Shown one piece after another: positions 45,765-59,000 of a stretch of DNA of 64,000 bases. The first letter of the stretch is position 1, and each line of letters starts with the position of its first letter. The notes below the pieces were generated by a model. That model saw nothing but the letters and a program-made list of their open reading frames with translations, did not search any database and was not told the origin of the DNA. The DNA is from Copromyces sp. CBS 386.78 (Eukaryota; Ascomycota; Sordariomycetes; Sordariales; Sordariaceae): NCBI GenBank assembly GCA_030685235.1, contig MU839115.1, positions 124,001-188,000 on the forward strand. Direction: 5' to 3'. The translations under genes and the position numbers were made by a program.

Positions 45765-46125
45765 TATTATACGAACTATAAGTTAATATATATTTAGTAC
45801 TATTACGCCGGATACCATCCGGTATAATAGTGCCTAATATAGTACTAAGTAATTAATAATTATTTATCTCCCCTTTCTCGAAGAGAGGAGGATATTAATT
45901 AATTTATATATAATTAAAATATTTGCTTAGTAATATTGCTTATTAATTTGAATTTTAGGTTATAATTATTTGAATTCGATATTATTAAATTCGATATTGC
46001 TTAGTGTCGAATCCGATTATATCGACCTTAATATAGGTCTTGAAGCTGAACCCGATACGGTCGATCTCGACCCTGTCGGGCTTAGCTAGATAGGTGTAGA
46101 TAGTTGGCACTATTTTACTATAATA
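45765..46125 (+). repeat. 3' LTR (361 bp)
   Basis: Same length as the 5' LTR; begins TATTATACG (TG changed to TA at the first dinucleotide) and ends TATAATA, followed by the AAGAG duplication. Confidence 0.9.
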
Positions 46126-46130
46126 AAGAG

Positions 46131-47570
46131 GATCTAAAAGAAGTAAACAATATAATTATTACTATCTATCTTATATAATAACTTAATAATAAATAAAGAA
46201 TTCGCAATATAATTAATAAACTACCGCCTAAAATTATCGCTCTACGAATTCGTAAAGTACTTACTTATAACCCAAATCGTTAATTTTATTAAAATATTTA
46301 CAATAATTTCCTAAAAGCGTAGAAAGTAAATAATATATATTAATAACGAAAATTATTTTAAATGGGTATAGTAATTAATAATTAATAAATTTAAACGATA
46401 GATTCGTATATATTTCTCCCCCCCTCTATAATAAATAATATACCTTTTTCGCTTATATTTTTTTTTATTTTACTATAGACTAATTATTATTTATTATAAT
46501 ACTCCTCTCCTACTTCTATAAGTATTACCTCCTATAAATTAATAAATTTAGCAATTATATTATTTTAAAGTATAGAAATTATAGTATTAAAATAAATAAT
46601 CGAATCGAATTTATATATAAAGTTATTAAACGTCTATTTAAAAATCGCCTCTCTTTATTAAATTAATTATATAAGTATATACGAACTATTTACTACTCTC
46701 AAAGGTAGGAATTTAAAAAGAGGGTTATAAAAGCGAAATAAAAACTTTTAATTAAATATAAAACGGTTAGGATATTTAATAATCTAATATTAAAAGTACG
46801 TAAATATACCCGAAAAAGTCTAAATCTCTATAAATAAATTCTTTAAAGTTTTTCGGAATTTTTCGGAAGAGACAAGTCCCTTTTCGTATTCAATTTTAAT
46901 TAACCTATCTTTATATAAGTTATACTATACGCCCTTAAACTTCTATAATATTAATACCGATATACGTATAACAATTAACTTAAAAATCCAATTCAAAATC
47001 TAAACCTTAATTATAAAAAGGAATTTATTACCTAATATAGTCTACCCTATAAGTATTTTATATTAAAATTACTATAGGAAGACCCGTTAGTAGTACTATT
47101 TAAAGAAGATTTAAATATATACTAGTAACTAAATTTAAATAGCGGACTAAATAATATAACTGAAGTTAAACGCTGTACTTATATTATTCGAAACCTAATT
47201 ACTTTATTTAATCGCTAACGTAAAGCGGTAATCCCTAATCCAAATTTTATTAAATATATAAAGGGAGTAATAGGGCATAACCTTATAAACCCGGAAATTT
47301 ATAAATTATATAAACTAAAAAATAGTAACTATATTATATTTACCCAACCGATTAAATTTCGAACTACTACCGCTATATTTATTAATTACAACCGATATAA
47401 TAACGGTCGTATACCTTTTTACAATGAAGACGGGGCGGGCTTTCGCCGGGTTATACTATAAAATATTAAAAGTAGTAGAATTCCTACTTCTATACTTCGC
47501 CGCTCCCGCAATAACGGCAGTAAAAGTAGAGCCGGGTATAGCGGGTACGGCGGTAGGGGTACCTAATAAA
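46131..47570 (+). pseudogene. MULE transposase relic, 3' of the nested insertion
   Basis: After removing the LTR element and one AAGAG copy, the transposase phase continues directly: ...FDNDLKEE joins to DLKEVNNIIITIYLI, later KLPPKIIALRIRKVLTYNPN. An Arg/Gly/Ser-rich patch (LRRSRNNGSKSRAGYSGYGG, about 47495-47555) probably belongs to the C-terminal region. All frames carry RIP-type stops. The exact end is uncertain. Confidence 0.55.
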
Positions 47571-48348
47571 AAGAAATAATTCCGTTAGTAGGCGGCCTTT
47601 AATTTAGAGATTCAAAATTAATTTAATAAATTTATTACAAGATTTCTTAATAGTATAAAATTATAAAGAACCCCCAACGTAACGCCGCTATTAATAATTC
47701 TAATTACTATAATTATAGGACCCTCTCCCCTAATATTTCTAGCCCCCTCACCCTTACTCGCACTATTGCCGTACTCTTAGCGAACTCTAATACCCTCTCT
47801 ATCTCCCCATCCCCAAAATTAATAATAGCCGCTACCGGTCTAGCTATAATTATATTACAACTATCCGCTAATTTATACCAATTCTAATTAATTTAATTAT
47901 AAACCGCTAGCGATTATTAAATAATTAATACTTTAATAATAATTAATACTTTAGCCTCAATATTAGGAAAGTAATTCCCCTCTTTCTAACTAATAATAAA
48001 GAAAAGGATAAATTATATTAATAACGTAATATAAGTAGCGAACTCTAACCCTTATAATACCCCCTCTAATACTTTATTCATATTTATAAAAATTTAATAT
48101 AAGTACTTAATAGTAGTTTGGATATAATTAATATTTATATAGCGGGTATTAGAATTAAAATAGGCATATACACTCTAAGTAGTATATACAACGACCAATA
48201 TAATAGTAGGAATAGGAATTATAGTAGCAAGAACCTTACTAACCTTTTTAACGGTAAATAATTAACTAAATTAATAACTCTAAATAACTTTACGTAAAAG
48301 AGCGACGTAGATTTAGTAATACGGTATACTAGCGCGGCTAGGCGGCTA

Positions 48349-48423
48349 GGCGGGTTAATTAAGCGTAAAAGTAGGGATACTCTCTGTGCGGAAGGATTTG
48401 ACTCTCTATATACAAGGATTTCG
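48349..48423 (-). repeat. MULE right terminal inverted repeat
   Basis: Inverted copy of 33148-33222, ending GGATTTCG at 48423 and followed by CGCCAAATG. It shows transitions relative to the left copy (for example TATATA for CACACA, GTATCCCTAC for GTATCCCCAC). Confidence 0.85.
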
Positions 48424-51400
48424 CGCCAAATGCCTTCAAGTTCCTCTTCCCATGCAGATCGCTACTGCCGTTTATGGACATAGGAGAGGGTTCAAGGCTC
48501 CAAGTTAAACCTGCTGTTTGCCTGCCCCAAATGACCAAGTCTATCAAGGTCAAGTAAGGCAAGAATCAGCAATCCTGAAACACAAGTCTTGGCAGGCAGA
48601 AAATCACCATTGAAACGGCTTTGTTGGAAAGCGGCAGTGTGATCTCACTGTCACTAGAGGTACCCAAGATTGGCAGTCGCGGCTACCTGGCTCGCCTGGG
48701 CCTTGAAGTTGTCCTCCCTCCACACTTGCAACGAGGATTTCGGCTAGTGATCATCAAGATCGATCTCTCAAGCACCTCAGCACCGCACCTTCATGTCGTC
48801 AACATCACCTCGCTCTACTCGCGCATGAACAGATCACATCACCAGCCTTTGAGGAAGTTGCCTTGCGGGACTTGTGTGCCTTCCATTACCTATACTACCT
48901 TCGGTTACCAATCACGAATCTTGTCCTTCATTTCATAAAGCCGAGCCGAGCTGACCTCATTTTTAGCATCAACATTTCCCAGCCGTGTTGAATTGCATGC
49001 AGCACGAACGGGGCCCTATCATGTCTCTACCTCGTGACAGAAAAGAATTTCTCAACGCTCTTCCGTTACCCACATGGAAACCCAAGCAGATGGGATTCCA
49101 GGGACCTACAGTCCCTTGTCGACCGTTGTACCATTGAACAAACCCGGCAAGCCACTCACTGATGAGCCGCCGCAGTCATAAGAAATTGATGCGAGAGAAA
49201 GCTCCTCGGGCCATCGCGCGTTTCGATTGGAGGTAGTATGGTACCCGGGGTGTGATGCATCAGGGTCTTCAACAGCACGTTTCATGGGTGAGGACCAATC
49301 ATTTGGAGCTCGCCCATGTGGTCGTAGGCGCGGCATTCTTGAAAGTCGACAAACATGGAGCTGCGGCGCCATCTCCCTCCCACCCTCCGATGCCGGGCAC
49401 CCGGGCCCGAGTCCCTTGAAGCCCGTAACATGTCAATGACGTGCGGCTGAGCCAGAAAGCAGAGCAATCCCAAACTCTTCATGCCAATGGAGGGTTTGAC
49501 GCCTGAGATAAGGTGTACCACTGCAAGGTATGTAGAGATACGGTAAAGTTAGGCCCAAGTAGACGAAACGGACAACGGATGACGCCGCCTCCAACTCAAC
49601 TCCCTGCTCGCCGAGTCTTGGTTTTGATGCTCTTACATCCGTCAAATGCTTTCATCCGCTGTCTCAGATGGAATGATGGGGGCCAAACACTCTCCAACCG
49701 GGCCGAATTCTCATCAGCAAACAGCGGTTCTTAGCAGCACCAGCTTTGGCAGCACTCATGGAGTCATGGGCAGAGTTGCACACCAATAGCACCTCGACTG
49801 AAATGCTGCTTCCTAACATAGAAGTCAAGGCAACTGCTGCTTGCTTCCTGTGGTGACTCCCCATCTTCATACCGAAAGAGTTGAATGTCGGGTACGTACA
49901 TACACGATACGATACAAGGGTTGAGGGTGGTCCATCAGTTCCCGATGTTTCTCGCACATACTGACCAGTTCCGACTCACCGACATTTTGTCACGGCGGCC
50001 TCTGGCTTTGTGTTTAGCGCTAGGATGTTGGCCCATGAGGCCATCATGGAAGGCAAGGTTAGGTGAGCAACGACCTCAGTTCCCTAGTAAATGACAGTGC
50101 AAAAATCAGCATCTATGTAGCTGTTTTATGGGAGCGTGCCATGGGTGCTAACCATTCCATAGTTCCATTACCCATCCAAATGCCAAGACATATGCTGCGA
50201 TCTCTTGCACCTGACGCCGCCAATACGATGAGCATGCCAGGCGAATTCGACGCTTTCAAGCCATAAATTCAAGTGATAGCTGCGTACGATCAGTGGTACC
50301 GATAATGGACGTCCTGAAATATTCAGCAACCACCGTTTTATGCCAGCCCAGAGCCGTCAACCACAGCGCTCAACAAATCAGCAGGCCCCGCCGGTCGGCC
50401 GGCATGTCGACAGTTCGACACCCTCTGCTATGGGACCACGATCCGTGGCGCCGCACTCACTCGCTCGTCTGCTGTTGGCTGCCCCCCCAATTCCGGGTCC
50501 GCGACGAGACCGACTCGGATACAAACACCGTACATCGACCGATATAACCCCACTCTCTTCCCTACTAGCAAGTAAGTGTCTGCACATTTCGCCGGTCACT
50601 GTGCGTCACGCACTTCCGGTTGGGCTTCCGCACGCTGGAGGGTTGGATCCCTTGGAATCCCACCAAGACCGTTTGATTGATCACCGTGAGGATCAGCCAT
50701 CTCAGCATTGCTAGACGACCACACGCGTTTCAAGTTGGATGATCTGCTGTGAGAAAACCTCTTCACATGAGAAATAAAACAAGGATTGACCCTAAACTGG
50801 GATATCCGCTATGTCTCTGCCATCCAGAAAACGGTCTTGTGCTGGTTAGATGGATGCGGCGTCTGTATGGCTAGAGATGAGGATGTTTCGCCTGCCTCTC
50901 GCCTTGGTAATTGGCACTTCCCAGGCTTGTTAGGTTACTGCAGCTGTCAGGTATGTGTCACGAGGCCATAAAACTCCAACGTCTCGTTACAGTCCAGGGC
51001 GCTAGGAGCAAGAGTTGCACGTTTGGATCTTATCAGTCTTACCGAGTCCAATAACAGCAGGGCTGATACCTGTCAACATTGGTCAATGGTACCTTCAAAG
51101 CCAGGTCGGAGGCACCGTTTCAAGCAAGCCGGACCCCTCCTTTCCCCAAGCCAATGGCGCTTGAGATGCGCAGATTGTACCAACTATTATAGACACAACG
51201 GCGGGCAAGGCCAGGCTGGTAAAGTGCATCTACCTGTCAGCTTGTTACGCTGCCTGTAGCCGTGGACCGCTGAGCCGAGCAGAGTGATAATTTGCCTTCA
51301 CCACACCGCTTCATCGTCAGGCGTGATAAAGTTTAGCGCCGTGGCATACCGAGTTGACGTTGAGTTGCTGGCTGCGTACACGTACACCTTTGGCAATGTT

Positions 51401-53069
51401 TGGATTCGGTGCTATGACTGCTGATGTTACACAGTACGCCGAAATCCATCCCTTGTTCACAAGGCTTCAAGGTCAGAATCGCTCGAGAGACGCTGCCAAC
51501 GGGACGGCTCGAGATAACCGTCGCATGAATTAGATACGCACAGTGTGGTACAAGATAATATACGGACTCCTTTTTTGCCCAGTACCCGAAAGCTGGCAAG
51601 GAATTTTCATGGGCTCTGTCGAAAACGCCCAAACCCCTGAACGTCAAATTCTCCACCCGTTGCGTCATTGTTGGGGAAGGTGATCAATGTCCCGCCGATT
51701 CCCCTGAAATGGATTTTTACTGGAATGTCGGATATCCTTGTCCGCCCTGTGATTGAAGCTTCTTCTTCAAACCAGCCATACGAAACCACCGGAGCCTTTA
51801 CCTGCACCTTACCGATGCCAGAAGAGTACCACCAAGACGTCGGAAAGAAAAGAAGCAGAATCCAAACACGGTTAAGATCTCATCGCCATGTGGAAGACTG
51901 GACGAAAACCAGCACATCATCTGTTGCAGGTGCTTCGGGTGGATATGGCAATCCTGCGTCAGTTCTTTTCTGGACACAAAGTTTGCTTCTTCAAGAACGC
52001 GAGACTGCACCCGCCGAGACAAATCAGCTTCTATCGTCAAGCCATGCTTACGGGTCATCTCAGAGCAAGCCACGATAGGTGCGAGGGCGAGACCGCATCG
52101 TTGTTATGATGCAGGATGTGTTGCCATTTTCCGCATTCCCTGGGTTTCCCGTTCGTTAACTACTACCGCGCTCTGTTCCATGTTGTTCGGCATCCGAATG
52201 AAGAGTTATCACATCTCATGTGCACAGTTAAAGCTCTCTCACCTTGTCTACCGTCACCTACATCCCACAGCAGAAAGCAACTGTCCCCCAACCCACTGAC
52301 AACAACAATTGTGGGAGGGAGACGGGATATCCCGTCGTTACAGTTGGAGTTGTTATGGGCCGCTATGTGACACAGCCCGCTGCGAATGTGATATCACCTC
52401 GAAACTGTGCGAGTTTTCGGACGAGCAGAAGACACTCTTTACTACCTCCCGAAAACGGATTACTTTTGCGACTCGTATCATTCTATCGCCGTACATAGGT
52501 AACTTTCGACGAGAAAAGAAAAACAGCGACAACTTTCTCAACCATGCCGGCGTTCCTCTCACCATTCTCTTCGACCATCCGCGCTATTCGAGTTATGGCA
52601 CCCATCATGAATTTTCTAGCCAACCACCTCCTTCCCCGTCTTTGATTGCCTCGTCTTCTCCTCTTCTCCTCTTCACCACTCCAGTCACCGAGTCACGTCA
52701 GACGCCAAGAGCCACCACTGCTCGAACACAACAGCTGCAATCTCTTCCTGCAGGGACAGATTACAGAAGGCTCCGGTGAAGGTCCATCAAAAGCAAACAA
52801 CCATGAACTCGTGATCGCCTCAGCCCAACGGGGTTTAAGCGAGGGGACGGTTGAGTACAGAAACTACGGGTGATGGTATGCAACCATCGTGACGGTGTCG
52901 GTGTGTAACAGGGTTCAGTGCTGTTTTGGCTACAATGGCCTTCCTTACACTTCGGAAACGGGGATGGGGGCACACTAGCAGGCACGGCACTCGCTCCTCT
53001 GAACGGTGGGATGGATGCCCGTGAGGGGGCGGGAGGGCCCGCTGAGGTACGTGCAGCATCTCGAAAATG

Positions 53070-53092
53070 ATATGCAGCTTGCAGCTGCATAT
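53070..53092. repeat. Short perfect palindrome
   Basis: ATATGCAGCT, three-base spacer, AGCTGCATAT. Not associated with a T-run or gene end that I can see, so no terminator call is made. Confidence 0.6.
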
Positions 53093-56000
53093 GATGGCTC
53101 CGATGCCACTGATGTGATGGCGTTTTTCCCCGGACTCGCTCCGGCTCGTACGCAGTGAAGTATTCCGTATCAACGCATGGTCCCCTACCGTACGTCGCGA
53201 GATTTTTCAGTTTTCGTCGGAGCTGCTGACGTGATGTTAGTGACTCAAAATCTCAGAAAGGATACGCTGTCCGAGGATATGAGCAAGAGCTCCAGTACAC
53301 TCACTACAACTGTACGTTCGGCTTCGGATATGGAGTTGTTGATCTCTGTCGAATGAGGAAACGGGCTACTCTCCTGGCATCGGCCAATTCAGGGGGTTCA
53401 AAAGGGACTGTGACTCTGCAAGGCGACACAAACTTCAATCGGAAAGCTAGCCAGGCGGGGGTCATTTCGGGAGGTTGTATGGGTCGAGCGAGCACTATTC
53501 CGGTGATTAAGATAGCAATAACCTCCCGCCGTCACCCTAACGCGGGAGTTGCCATACTCTCCCCGAACATTTCAACCGAGTCACAACCCAGATCCCGTCT
53601 CAGCATCCCACGCCCGTAGCACATGGCCTGATGATGTGCGGGACCAAGATGCAAATCAAACCGCGACAGCTTCTCTTTATCGTTGAGCCCCTACGAGATG
53701 GGAATTTTGGGTCAAAGAAGACCACTTTTCCTATAACATTGCAAAGTGGAATCTGATCCACTACATTGAATGTCAGCGTTTTGCAGCCCACGGCAACTCA
53801 CGATCCATCCCTTGAACCCAAACAAAAAACATTATTTTCAGCCCCCTTTTGGTCCGACTCCCTTGTCTCATCTCCTTGCTTTTTCCTCCGTGTAACCTAC
53901 GGGTACCTACCTGACACCATTGGTTTGATGGATCATGCGAATTCCTATGAGTGCATCACCGACACGAAAGCAAATTGCCTTACCGAGACCAATTGAGAAA
54001 GCACTGCAGCATGTCGACACGTTCCGCAAACTTCTTTGGTCGAATTGCTTCTCGTTCCTGCCATACCAATTGTCACCAGTGTTGTGCTCATCGGAAGACG
54101 GCAGGCACGACTGGAGCGGGAGCGCTCCGGGCCCCGGGCACAAACCCGGCGCCGGCCGGGCGATCATTCAACGGTCAACACTAACAGGCTTCCATAGGAC
54201 GAATCAAACCTGGTCTGGATGTCGATGACAAGCACGTTTTTCCAGCCGACGAATTGCTGGTTTGATGGTGAGATCGTCTAACACGTATATACACTAAGGT
54301 ATGCACGTGAAGACGAAGATCTTGTTTAATAAACAATTATAAACAGTAGGAGTCACCTCTTAGAAGCGAGGTATCTATCTCCATGATTTGTGTACTGACT
54401 ACAATCAAGTACCAGTTATGATGGATACATCACTTCTCGGATGCCTTTCAAAACTGCTATAAGAAAAAGAATAACAAGAGCTCACCAGCTACGTACAGTA
54501 TCGCTAGCATAGTTTGCTACTCTATGTAGCACAAACAGCGGGTACCGTCCTATCATGCCACTAAGCTACACCACACCATGCCCCCACCACCACAAGCATA
54601 AACTAGGTGAGATTGACGGAAAGCGGTCCCACGCCCAAAAAGGGCATTGAGATGTACTGCCCCTGAGAAAAGGGATGAAGAATAGCGGATGGAAGGAACT
54701 ACCCGCTTGTCTCTCATCGGTGCCACCACAAATTATCCCATCCCGTCCATCTATCCATCTCAACGTTTACTTGTACGTCCCGATAGAGTTCAGTTGAGTA
54801 GGGCCCTCCCCGCCGTTTTATCGTCCCTGGTACCGTTCTGCATGTCCGTGGCAAAGCTTTTCGGACGTCCAATGTCGGAACCAATTCTTTTGCTGATAAC
54901 GGACAATTGCTCGGCGTTCGTGATAAGTTCTTTTCTTTTTCTTCTAGAATGGTTCGAAATCGTTCGCTTCATCCATTTTGCAGCAAAGCCGGCAAGCATT
55001 TTCCTTGCAAGCACGACGCTGTGCTACCAACCTAGTTCGGCTCCGTCGGGAACTGCCAGTGTTGGAGTGCTGCAGTGAGAGTGGTGGACGGTAACGAATG
55101 AGACTAAACGGAGGTCGGAGTCAATGGGGGCTATCTTTCGTAGCCTGGGAAAACTTTGTTCTCCGTTGAGGATTGGAGGTGGAGAAAGGAAGGGTGAAAT
55201 TTGGGGTAAGTTTCACACCGTATTGAAACTTTGAAACGAAGGTTGTGTAACTTACAGACCCGTATGGATTACGGTCGTAAGTTACGTCTCTCGTTACAGG
55301 CATACATCAACAATCTGTATCAACCAAGCGCGGAAGCCAAGACCACAACCAAGCCTTCGGTTCTCGTTCTCTCCCCACCGCTCACAAGCTTTTGCCCGGG
55401 TGTGAAGATCCCAGCTCGGCAAGAGCAGAAAAAATCAAAAAAATAATCAGATGGACTGAAACCATCTGCGACTGCCAGGTGATTGGCTGGTTTTTCAAGT
55501 GTTGATATGAAATATCATGTCTGCTCCGTCGTTCGAGTGCCAGAGGGCTCTCACAGTTTCACGCAATGTCCCGTCCGCCAAGATGTTTTTATGCTTGTGC
55601 TAACCCATCATCAGCTGGCAAAAGGGTGCATTCATGACGTAGTGGAAAGAAATGGGTCGCTACATGCTACTTTCCATTGTTGTGCTGCTTTTCTTAGAAT
55701 TATAGACCGGGTATTGCCCTGATGCCCGAGCTCCCTGAATCGCTCCTTCTTACAACGCAGACGCATGTACCAACTCCCTTCGACGACCTAGTCTAAGATG
55801 CCGACCGTCGAAATTAGGCAGGTGCGGTGCTCCATCTGCCGTTGATGCCAATATCGCAATATCGTTCGCTTGCTTCGACTGAACTCCGACGATAAAAATA
55901 ACACGATTGCATCTCGTTATTACGATTGACTTTCCCCTTCGTCAAGCTTACAGCGGTCATGCGCGCAACCGAACCCCAGCAGATCTCGCCTGACATTATC

Positions 56001-59000
56001 TTGGGATGTCTGACCTGCCTCCTTACTCCCCTACCTCCCCATGCTCATCCCTACGATAAGCTTCGTTGGCGCGACGCAGGAATCGACATGATGAGCACAG
56101 TAGGTATCGATACTCAAAAGTCATCCATGCGAGGATCCCCAGAACCGGTACCGTCTTGACCAGATGTCTCTATCAATCCCCTCCCTCCCCGGTCTTCTGT
56201 TCGTATGCTTATACGTTCGGGAAATACAGTGGCGTTTTGAAATTATCGATAACGTCTGGTCGACGTGTTCCGTATGGATGCAATCATTGCACCCCTCCGC
56301 CAATAACTACCACCCCGTGGCCTCCCCCATGGCATCCATCCTTCTCAACTCGCCCGCCAGCGAGGCTGACGATGCCGTTTGCCACATGCTGCCCAAGTTT
56401 GTTGTCCACAGATGCTTAGCGGTGGACGGCCCCAAATTCCACCACACCCGGCACTGCGGTTCTTCTCAGGTCCGGACCCGCCACTGACCATCATGGGAAT
56501 ACCCTCTTTTGGTCTCAGTGCTATTTTCTCGGATGCCCGTGGCTGATCTGAGACCCATCGTTCCTTATGCGCGTCTCGCTCCTCATGAAATTCTTCACCA
56601 TAGGAAACTCGGGTGGCGCCTCGAGTTCCGTTCCCAGCTTTTCCTGAGACGAATCAGGTGGTGGGCATTCCGGTCCTTCCCTCTCCGGGTCCCCGAGTTG
56701 TGGCTGCCCCTTTCGGCATCGCGCATCTCACGCGCAGAGACAGCTGATCTCGGCTACCAACTTACCATCAGCCTAACCTTACTAACTATCGCGTTTCATC
56801 CGAATACCACCTGTCATCTGCCAAAGTTGGGGGACCTCAAGGCTTCAAAGTCGGCCCGCAACAACGACAGTGGATTTGAGGATAGGCTTGGAGTTGATGG
56901 AATTGGCCAGATATGCTTGATCGTTGTCCTTCCCTTAGCCCAGAAGCACACCACCCCGTCGCTGGGCGACATGCGGTCCGTATATGCACGGGCATGCGGT
57001 CAATCCCAACGCCGGACGACGACTAACGATTGCGGGAGCTCCAATTCTGGGTACAGTACAAACGGGAGTGGTGGGTAACATTGTTCCACACAATCCAGAG
57101 ATCTTACCAACATTGAGCCTCCGTTGGACAAGTTCAGCTTAGTCGTCTCTCTCGACACACCATCTTTTGGCCAGACTATCGCGGACCACCGTCGTGTCTC
57201 AACGGGATCCCCTAACGTCAGCAGGAAAACACCAAGGCCATGCTTTTTTCTTCGCCTTTTTCCAGCCTTTATGAAATCTTGCGACAAGAAGCAGGGTTAG
57301 CAAAAAGAGAGGTTACGAACCCGACATGACCATGACCTGTCACGTTTGAAACCTGTTCGGTGAGGGGCCGTCAAGCTGTCTCAAACCCCATCTTCACCGG
57401 CTTCAATTTGCAGTGCAACGCAGGCCAGACCTCGGTCTGTGTAACCTGACAGATCCATTTTCTAGATGAAAAGCCACATCAATGGCCTTTCAACCTGAGA
57501 CGGTTTCGGACTCTCATGCACTTTCTGGCAAGTCCATCTTACCCTACATAGGATAGTCCTGCCATATGGCTGCCTATATTCCTCATGGGTCATTCGCCTA
57601 AGCAGCTTGACATGCCGCTGGCCATTTGAGCCAACCGCACCCACCACGAGCCGTCTAACATGGCGAAGTACAACGGTCCAGACACTGCCTCTTTCCTTCT
57701 TGAATACGTCCTGTCGCCATTTTCTCTCTAGACTGTCATTGACCTCCACTTGGTTCGGACTATTCCTGCACGTCGTCAACCTTGCTGGGAGACTTAAAGT
57801 GGCAGTTCGTGGACGTCGAGGTTCTCAATGTGACCTGTCATGGTTATCTTAGAGGACGGACGGCAAGATGAAACTGGAATCACCTCAATCTCTCTTTGTC
57901 ATGAAAATTGCTTTTCCCGGTCTCACTGCTCTCGACACTTCGCGCCTACGCCACCAATGCTACAAATTATCAATTGCATTCTCAAGACACAAGAAAAATA
58001 TTTCTGCGTGGGCGAAGTGGGATTGATGCTACCCCTTAATCCTGTGCGACCATACTATAAAGTCAAACAGCCAAAGGGAAAAGAAGGCGTCTGCGGGCTG
58101 TCGCAAATCGGCGATTGTAACGGGTACCTCACCCCCAGAGTTTCGGAAACAGCAATCACCCACGAAAACCTCCACGCGTAGGGCACACCGTCTTATTGCA
58201 TGCAGAGGCATGGTTCTAATGAGTGAAGCATGGGAAAATATGCAACTTTCTGACATTCCCTTCCTAGGGGTTTCAAATTTTCAGTCACTGTACTGGATGC
58301 AGGTCAGTCCTCATTCAACCGTCTTATTTGCATGGGAGTTACCCATTTCTCTACTGCCCTCGGCCCCCACTAGGGTGTTCCCGTTTTCGATACGGACTTG
58401 GTTCCGTCCAAACCTTTTCTGTTCTATCTGTTTATTCTACCATCTTACCTTACCTTGCCGTACCCGTTCCTACAACGATCAGCTGCCTCGCCCCATCTTC
58501 TGCGCCGCTTACAAGCATGAGCTTGGTACTGAACCAAGGCTGGCATTTACTCCATGTAACTATCATGATCTTCCAAGTCCAACGACGAACTACAGCGGTT
58601 AAGTTCTAGCCGTCCTATCACACTTCATCTTGAAGACTCCATAGGAATCCATAGGGGAGGAGTTTGTTCTACTTTTCCGTCCATGTTCCGGCACAGCAAA
58701 AACCGCACGTTAGCTTCTTTCTTCATTTTCCCAGATCCATGCATATCCTAGGAAAATGCAACGTGCCAGCACATCGCGCCTTGTTACTCGCCCCCAAGCT
58801 TCGCTCTCGTTTTCACTTGTTCGCATTTTTGTACATTCGCGAGACTCGTCTAGGCGATGGTGAATGGATCTGAAGGGCCCACGAGAAGCGAAAACGGATC
58901 GGGCACCCGTTATCGGTCTACCCGTAGGACTTGAGCTACGGTGAATAGTCTAGGACTACGCATGTTGACTAAACAACAATATCCATACAACGGCCCAGTC

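Larger units (their letters stand above)
35087..46125 (+). mobile_element. Ty3/gypsy chromovirus LTR retrotransposon, RIP-degraded, 11,039 bp
   Basis: Two 361-bp LTRs with no length difference, a 5-bp AAGAG duplication, and plus-strand relics in Ty3/gypsy order: zinc knuckle (37865-37879), aspartic protease (38560-38574), reverse transcriptase (about 39,750-40,290), integrase (about 41,270-42,200) and chromodomain-like end (about 42,520-42,620). All frames are broken by many TAA/TAG codons, consistent with RIP; the element cannot be autonomous. It is long for its class because gag spans up to about 3 kb and about 2.9 kb lie between pol and the 3' LTR, where a further long frame is seen. It sits inside the transposase frame of a MULE. 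Not an infectious virus: no recognisable envelope features. Confidence 0.9.
33148..48423. mobile_element. Mutator-like DNA transposon (MULE), RIP-degraded, carrying a nested LTR retrotransposon
   Basis: Ends are inverted repeats of about 75 bp: both begin CGAAATCCTTG and contain AGAGAGTCAAATCCTTCCGC then ACAGAGAGTATCCC and ACTTTTACGCTTAAT. Within each TIR a roughly 23-bp unit (AATCCTT...CAGAGAGT) is repeated twice. A 9-bp duplication CGCCAAATG borders the whole unit, the size expected for Mutator-like elements. Total length is 15,276 bp, but 11,044 bp is a nested Ty3/gypsy element with one target copy, leaving about 4.2 kb. Inside, CpA/TpG are scarce, TpA abundant and CpG retained: the RIP signature. 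The transposase relic on the plus strand confirms the class. The left outer TIR is nearly unmutated whereas the right copy shows CACACA changed to TATATA. Confidence 0.9.

Noticed and set aside
33148..48423. AT-rich block as a centromere core or organelle DNA insertion
   Set aside because: Exact TIRs, LTRs and target duplications with transposase and pol relics explain the whole interval as RIP-mutated transposons.
33148..48423. Possible Maverick/Polinton or Starship giant element because of 15-kb size
   Set aside because: Size is due to a nested gypsy element; the 9-bp duplication and MULE-type transposase relic identify the outer unit, and no DNA polymerase B or tyrosine recombinase relic was seen.
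54500..54590. Minus-strand GTAGCTTAGTGGCATGATAG resembling a tRNA D-arm/A box
   Set aside because: No matching T-arm (GGTTCGANTCC) or acceptor-stem pairing downstream; not a tRNA gene.
56533..57078. 181-codon plus-strand ATG frame
   Set aside because: No domain recognised and Arg/Ser/Pro-rich composition typical of chance frames.
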